Assembly: GCA_023458835.1 (NCBI GenBank)
Contig: JAEWWY010000200.1
Location: 1 to 26,726, forward strand
DNA: 26,726 nt
From: Bacillota bacterium
GTDB lineage: Bacteria > Bacillota > Clostridia > Christensenellales > Aristaeellaceae
Reading direction: 5' to 3'
The translations under genes and the position numbers were made by a program. Below are positions 23,175-26,726 of this stretch, piece by piece. The stretch's first letter is position 1; each line of letters starts with the position of its first letter. The notes below the pieces were generated by a model. It had not been told where the DNA came from, searched no databases, and saw only the letters and a list, made by a program, of their open reading frames with translations.

Positions 23175-25475
23175 CTATTTCCCCTCCCGGTAAATCATTT
23201 GCAGCTTCTGTTCCAGCGCTTTCATCAATTCCCTCGCGCTTATCTGCCCCGCCGTATAGCGGCCCGCCAGCGCAGCCATGGACTGATCCTGGGCCAGCAG
23301 CGTCAAAGGATTGATATTGTTTACCGTCAGCCAATTGATCCGTTCCCTATAGGCGGCGATATCCTCAGCGCTGACCTGCCATTTGATGCTTTCCAGGAAG
23401 GCAAGCTGATCCTCCGCGGCCTTCAGCGAAACCTCCAGTTCCTTTTTCTTGTCGTCGGCCGCTGCCTTAAGCTGCGCCCTGATATCGCTTATCGCCTTTT
23501 CCTGCTCGTCCTTTCGCGTTTCGTACAGGGTGCTGATGACCGGCTCATTGTAATCGGGAGACATAGCGGCAAGGCTTAGCTGTGACCGCTTCATGGCAAA
23601 GTGCTCCAGATAGGCTATGGCCAGATCCTGGTTGGGTGAATAGGGATTGACTACATATACCGTCAGGGAGGCGGGCACGATGGGATCAAGCCCGTCATCC
23701 AGCGGCAGCGGCAGGGGCGCGAAGTCATTCATCATAAAGCCATACTCGCTGAGTACCGCTTCCTGGTACATGGTGAATAGGGCTGTGGCAGGCCGGTCCG
23801 CCTCCCCCGCCGTTGAAAAGGCATATGTGACGGTGCCCGCCATGGCCTCCTGCACATCCTTCGTTTTCATGGCGGAGAAGTCTGCCGCCTCCAAAGCCGT
23901 CAGCAGCTTTTCCATCAGGGGCGTTTCAAAGGATAGGTTCTCGCCTATCTTCTGGTAATAAGCGCTGTAGTATTGTATAAGCCAGCCCATGAATATTTGC
24001 CTGGCATCGCCATACGATTCGTTTTGGAACAACGCCAGGGAGGGATGATCCATGCCGTAGTCCGCGTCCCAGTTGGTAATAAACTCCATCAGCTCCGCAA
24101 AGGTATGGGGCAGATCATCTTCCGTCAGATTTAGCTCCGACAAGGCCTTTTTGCTGTAGCCCAGCGTTTGCCCGGACAGGTTCACCGGGAAGGCCGCCAG
24201 ATCTTCGCCCCTGAACAGTTCCTTGCGCAAAAACGGATACATTGCGTCCACCTGATCCTGCAGCATCCCGCTCCCCGCAAGGGATGCGGTATATCCCTTC
24301 TCCAGCAGCGAATGATAATCCAGCGCATCGATCCTAAGGCAGTACAGATCGCTTGAGCCTGCGGCCATATCCTGCATGAGCATTTCAGCGCTTTCAAAAG
24401 GCGTATTCTTGAGCACAACCGGAATATCGGGACGCTTTACCGCAAATTCCTTATAGCTCATTTCCATAGCATTCTGTATGCGCAGCGCCCTGGGCATGCC
24501 CTCGCCTTTAGCAATGCTACGCACAGACAGCCGCTCTCCATTCAGCGCGTAAAGATTGCCGGGCAGCATCTGTGCCTTGCTGAACATGATGCCCTGGTAG
24601 TCGGCAGGGGCATAGCCCGCCAGGCGGCAGGAAGCCATTTGATCCACGGCGTAAATCTCCCCTGCGCAAAAGAAGGCAGCGGTATCGGAGGCAGCATCGT
24701 ATGCAAGGCCTTCCGCCATGGATACGGGCAGCTCAAGCCCCTTTGTGACTTCGCCCGTGTTCAGGTCCAGTATATTCAGCCACAGCTTGCCGGTACGCGC
24801 CATGGCGTCCTGTTGGGACAAATATTGCATGACGAGCGCTTTTCCCGGCTTATGCGGAGCGAAGCCCGCCACCAGGGAAGCGTCGTATTTGATGAACTTT
24901 CCATCCGAAAGGTTAAAGCGCAGCAGTTCATTGGCAGAGGCATCCATACCGGATTTAAGCAGGTATACGTAACCGTCCGCAGCAGCGATATCCGATATCA
25001 TGGCCGGAAAGCTGAAGCCCCCCTGATTTTGGGTCATGGTCTGCCAATCCAGGGACAGGGCTTTTGTCAAAACCACCTTGCCCTCCTGGACCTCCATCGA
25101 GTAAACGGTGCCATCCACGCTGTCCAAGCCATACAATTTGTTCTCCCATGCCAGCAGGTGGTCAACCGGCCCGCTGCCGCTGCGCATGATCACCGCACCG
25201 CCTCCCATGGCCATGGCAAAGCTTGTGTTCTCACCCTGCTGTCCCGAATCCTCCGGCATCGTGCCCAACAGGGAGGGCTCCTGATCTCCCGCCCGCAAGG
25301 TGTAAAGGCCTGTGCCTGACAACAGATATAATGTGTCCCCCATAGATGCCATGGAAAGGAAGCTGTCATCATCGTTAGGCGGGGCGAACACGGCACTGGC
25401 CGACGATGCCTGGGCCGCCGTCAGCATGGACATGCAAAGAATGAATACCAGCATGGTCATCAGGATCTTTTTCAT
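23175..25475 (-). CDS. divergent propeller-fused extracellular solute-binding protein (SBP3)
   Basis: A 766-aa exported protein, distantly related to SBP1 and SBP2 but with the same plan. The signal peptide ends TAAQAS and its lone Cys is not in a lipobox. Six propeller-like units follow (DTLYLLSGTGLYTLR; NKLYGLDSVDGTVYSM; GYVYLLKSG...LLRFNLSDG; GKALVMQYLS...LNILDLNTG; DTAAFFCAGEIYAVD; GNLYALNGERLSVRS). Then comes a binding-protein domain (FAVKRPDIPVVL, SSDLYCLRIDALDYHSLLEKGY, EDLAAFPVNLSGQTLGYSK). The charged helical insert (SDIRAQLKAAADDKKKELEV) is followed by WQVSAEDIAAYRE, shared with the other two. The start at 25475 is set by GAGGAGG; the track to 25517 crosses the operator. It has its own promoter and is followed by the BlaI operon without a terminator. 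Confidence 0.82.
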   Translation of the reverse strand: MKKILMTMLVFILCMSMLTAAQASSASAVFAPPNDDDSFLSMASMGDTLYLLSGTGLYTLRAGDQEPSLLGTMPEDSGQQGENTSFAMAMGGGAVIMRSGSGPVDHLLAWENKLYGLDSVDGTVYSMEVQEGKVVLTKALSLDWQTMTQNQGGFSFPAMISDIAAADGYVYLLKSGMDASANELLRFNLSDGKFIKYDASLVAGFAPHKPGKALVMQYLSQQDAMARTGKLWLNILDLNTGEVTKGLELPVSMAEGLAYDAASDTAAFFCAGEIYAVDQMASCRLAGYAPADYQGIMFSKAQMLPGNLYALNGERLSVRSIAKGEGMPRALRIQNAMEMSYKEFAVKRPDIPVVLKNTPFESAEMLMQDMAAGSSDLYCLRIDALDYHSLLEKGYTASLAGSGMLQDQVDAMYPFLRKELFRGEDLAAFPVNLSGQTLGYSKKALSELNLTEDDLPHTFAELMEFITNWDADYGMDHPSLALFQNESYGDARQIFMGWLIQYYSAYYQKIGENLSFETPLMEKLLTALEAADFSAMKTKDVQEAMAGTVTYAFSTAGEADRPATALFTMYQEAVLSEYGFMMNDFAPLPLPLDDGLDPIVPASLTVYVVNPYSPNQDLAIAYLEHFAMKRSQLSLAAMSPDYNEPVISTLYETRKDEQEKAISDIRAQLKAAADDKKKELEVSLKAAEDQLAFLESIKWQVSAEDIAAYRERINWLTVNNINPLTLLAQDQSMAALAGRYTAGQISARELMKALEQKLQMIYREGK

Positions 25476-25492
25476 GGTTTCCTCCTCAACGT

Positions 25493-25508
25493 GACTATTT
25501 GAATAGTC
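25493..25508. promoter_or_regulatory. 16-bp operator-like dyad before SBP3
   Basis: A perfect GACTATT-TG-AATAGTC dyad lies between the SBP3 -10 element and the ribosome site. The half-site AATAGTC recurs 30 bp away (25532-25538), and GTGACTATT (25491-25499) pairs exactly with AATAGTCAC (25532-25540). Confidence 0.6.
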
Positions 25509-25521
25509 TGATTTCACAGTT

Positions 25522-25551
25522 ATACTACTACAATAGTCACCCCCACGTCAA
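25522..25551 (-). promoter_or_regulatory. promoter of SBP3 with overlapping BlaI-like operator
   Basis: On the minus strand TTGACG (25551-25546), an 18-base spacer and TAGTAT (25527-25522). The -10 region carries TACTACAATAGTC on the plus strand, an imperfect dyad resembling the TACTA/TAGTA core of BlaI-type operators. Confidence 0.55.
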
Positions 25552-25611
25552 TGTGCCGCACCCAGTATTCACGATTTGTTCACCATTCGTCCATATACCG
25601 CAATCGGAACG

Positions 25612-25648
25612 AAAAAAATCCGGGGAAGCAGCGCCTTCCCGGATTTTG
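25612..25648 (-). terminator. rho-independent terminator of the GH130 gene
   Basis: On the minus strand AAAATCCGG-GAAG pairs with CTTCCCCGGATTTT (one-base bulge) around a short GCGCTG loop, ending in a run of seven T. It lies about 25 bases after the GH130 stop and separates that gene from SBP3. Confidence 0.85.
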
Positions 25649-25669
25649 GACTCAAATGGCCGGACAATA

Positions 25670-26726
25670 TCACCTTTCGCGCTTGCTGCCTCCAAGCAGT
25701 TCCAGATTGCGGCGGATCAGCTCGCACCGCTGCTTCACGCAGTCCGCGCTGCGCAGCGCATCCGGCGGCGTATGGAACACGTAATCGGTAAGCCTGTCAA
25801 GGGTTGTGGTGGCCACATGCAGCCGCGTGTCGCTGGAAGCATAGTAAATGTACACCCGCCCGTCGTTCCCAACAATGGCGCCGTTGGTGAATGCCACGTT
25901 GGATACATCCCCTACCCGCTCCATACCCAGCGGGCCTATGAGAAGCCCGCCAGGCTCGGCGATCACCCGTCCCGGATCGTCAAGGGCCGTAGCGAAAGCA
26001 TAAATCACGTACCGAAGTCCCGCGGCTGTATTGCGCACCCCATGGGCGATATGGATCCAGCCCCGGTCCGTTTTGATGGGCACCGCGCCGGCGCCGTTTT
26101 TCGCCTCAGTGATGGTGTGATACCTGCGCAGGCTGGTCATGCGCTCCTCATCGATGACGGGATGCAAAATATCCTTGCACAGTCCGAAACCGATGCCCCC
26201 GCCTGAACCCGTTTCAATGAACCTGTCCATGGGCCGGGTGTAAAAGGCGTATTGCCCGTTTACAAGCTCCGGATGCAGCACCACGTTCCGCTGCTGGGGC
26301 GAGCGCAGCGTCACAAGGTTTTGCAGCCGTTCCCAGGTTTTCAAGTCCCGGGTGCGCACAATGCCCGCCGCCGCCACGGCCGAAGACAGGTCGGAGCTTT
26401 CCCTGTCCTTGCTCTCCGAGCAAAACACGCCGTACACCCAGCCATCCTCATGCTGCGTCAGGCGCATATCATAGACGTTGGTTTCCTCCGGGCACGTATC
26501 GGGCAGGCACACCGGATAATCCCAGAACCTGAACCCATCCACCCCATTTTGGCTTTCCGCCACGGCGAAGAAGCTTTTCCTGTCCGCGCCCTCCACCCGG
26601 GCCACCAAAAGGAATCTGCCATCCAGGTAAATCGCCCCGGCGTTGAACACGGCGTTGATACCCAGCCGCTGCATCATAAAGGGATTTGTTTTCCCGTTCA
26701 GGTCATACATCCAAAAGGGCGGTACA
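25670..26726 (-). CDS. GH130 phosphorylase, probably 4-O-beta-D-mannosyl-D-glucose phosphorylase (5' end outside window)
   Basis: Phosphorolyses a beta-mannoside to mannose 1-phosphate plus the released sugar, in the cytoplasm. The visible 351 residues run off the window edge: VPPFW in frame before MYDLNGKTNPF matches the family interior, so the ATG at 26710 is not the start. Landmarks of the GH130_1 subfamily are clear: DLNGKTNPFMMQRLGINAVF, NAGAIYLDGRFLLVARVEG, DRKSFFAVAES, and ETNVYDMRLTQHEDGWVYG, which contains the catalytic Asp. HPELVNGQYAFYTRPMD, NGAGAVPIKTDRGWIHIAHG and SNVAFTNGAIV follow. About 40 residues are missing at the N-terminus. Activity on Man-Glc is inferred from resemblance to that subfamily. 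A terminator separates it from SBP3. The neighbouring sugar transport genes suggest a shared glycan pathway but do not prove one. Confidence 0.88.
   Translation of the reverse strand, partial: VPPFWMYDLNGKTNPFMMQRLGINAVFNAGAIYLDGRFLLVARVEGADRKSFFAVAESQNGVDGFRFWDYPVCLPDTCPEETNVYDMRLTQHEDGWVYGVFCSESKDRESSDLSSAVAAAGIVRTRDLKTWERLQNLVTLRSPQQRNVVLHPELVNGQYAFYTRPMDRFIETGSGGGIGFGLCKDILHPVIDEERMTSLRRYHTITEAKNGAGAVPIKTDRGWIHIAHGVRNTAAGLRYVIYAFATALDDPGRVIAEPGGLLIGPLGMERVGDVSNVAFTNGAIVGNDGRVYIYYASSDTRLHVATTTLDRLTDYVFHTPPDALRSADCVKQRCELIRRNLELLGGSKRER

Overview
The window is about 26.7 kb of GC-rich (mid-to-high 50s %), tightly packed bacterial DNA. The genes use ATG starts with GGAGG-type ribosome sites. 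Gene content (Opp-family importer, carbohydrate ABC permeases, BlaI/BlaR1-type pair, VanY-type carboxypeptidase with a peptidoglycan-binding domain, GH130 phosphorylase, DUF3899-like protein) points to an uncultured gut-type Clostridia/Firmicutes relative, for example around Christensenellales or Oscillospirales. That placement is inference. No rRNA, tRNA, CRISPR, phage or transposase gene was seen.

Region 1 (1-6514, + strand): an opp/dpp-type peptide importer operon, oppB-oppC-oppD-oppF, plus a small DUF3899-like membrane protein. All junctions touch or overlap. OppC has an extra-cytoplasmic insert of about 200 residues, OppD about 380 extra residues after the Q-loop, and OppF about 125 extra residues before the Q-loop. 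The binding protein OppA is not in the window.

Region 2 (6562-10042): a minus-strand pair, a two-domain glycosyltransferase-like protein overlapping a hotdog acyl-CoA thioesterase, faces away from a plus-strand NADP-type glutamate dehydrogenase (gdhA). Near-consensus promoters for both sit between them.

Region 3 (10043-11751): a 577-bp gene-free stretch with a terminator, palindromes and a MITE-like inverted repeat, then a membrane-anchored VanY-like D,D-carboxypeptidase with a strong terminator.

Region 4 (11934-26726, all minus strand): read in the transcription direction, this holds a GH130 mannosyl-glucose phosphorylase (cut by the window edge), a large solute-binding protein (SBP3), BlaI-type repressor, BlaR1-type metalloprotease, SBP2, SBP1, two CUT1 sugar permeases, an HlyD-like adaptor and a MacB-periplasmic-domain membrane protein. 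The three SBPs share an unusual layout: signal peptide without lipobox, a six-unit beta-propeller-like domain, then a solute-binding domain with a charged helical insert. No ATPase is present, so the permeases must borrow one. Between SBP2 and SBP1 lies a scar with the degenerate start of a permease gene joined to a piece of the BlaR1 gene; this shows that a BlaR1-SBP-permease unit was tandemly duplicated and partly deleted. This region is the best candidate for an undescribed system: a possible glycan- or envelope-sensing transport locus under BlaI/BlaR1-type control.
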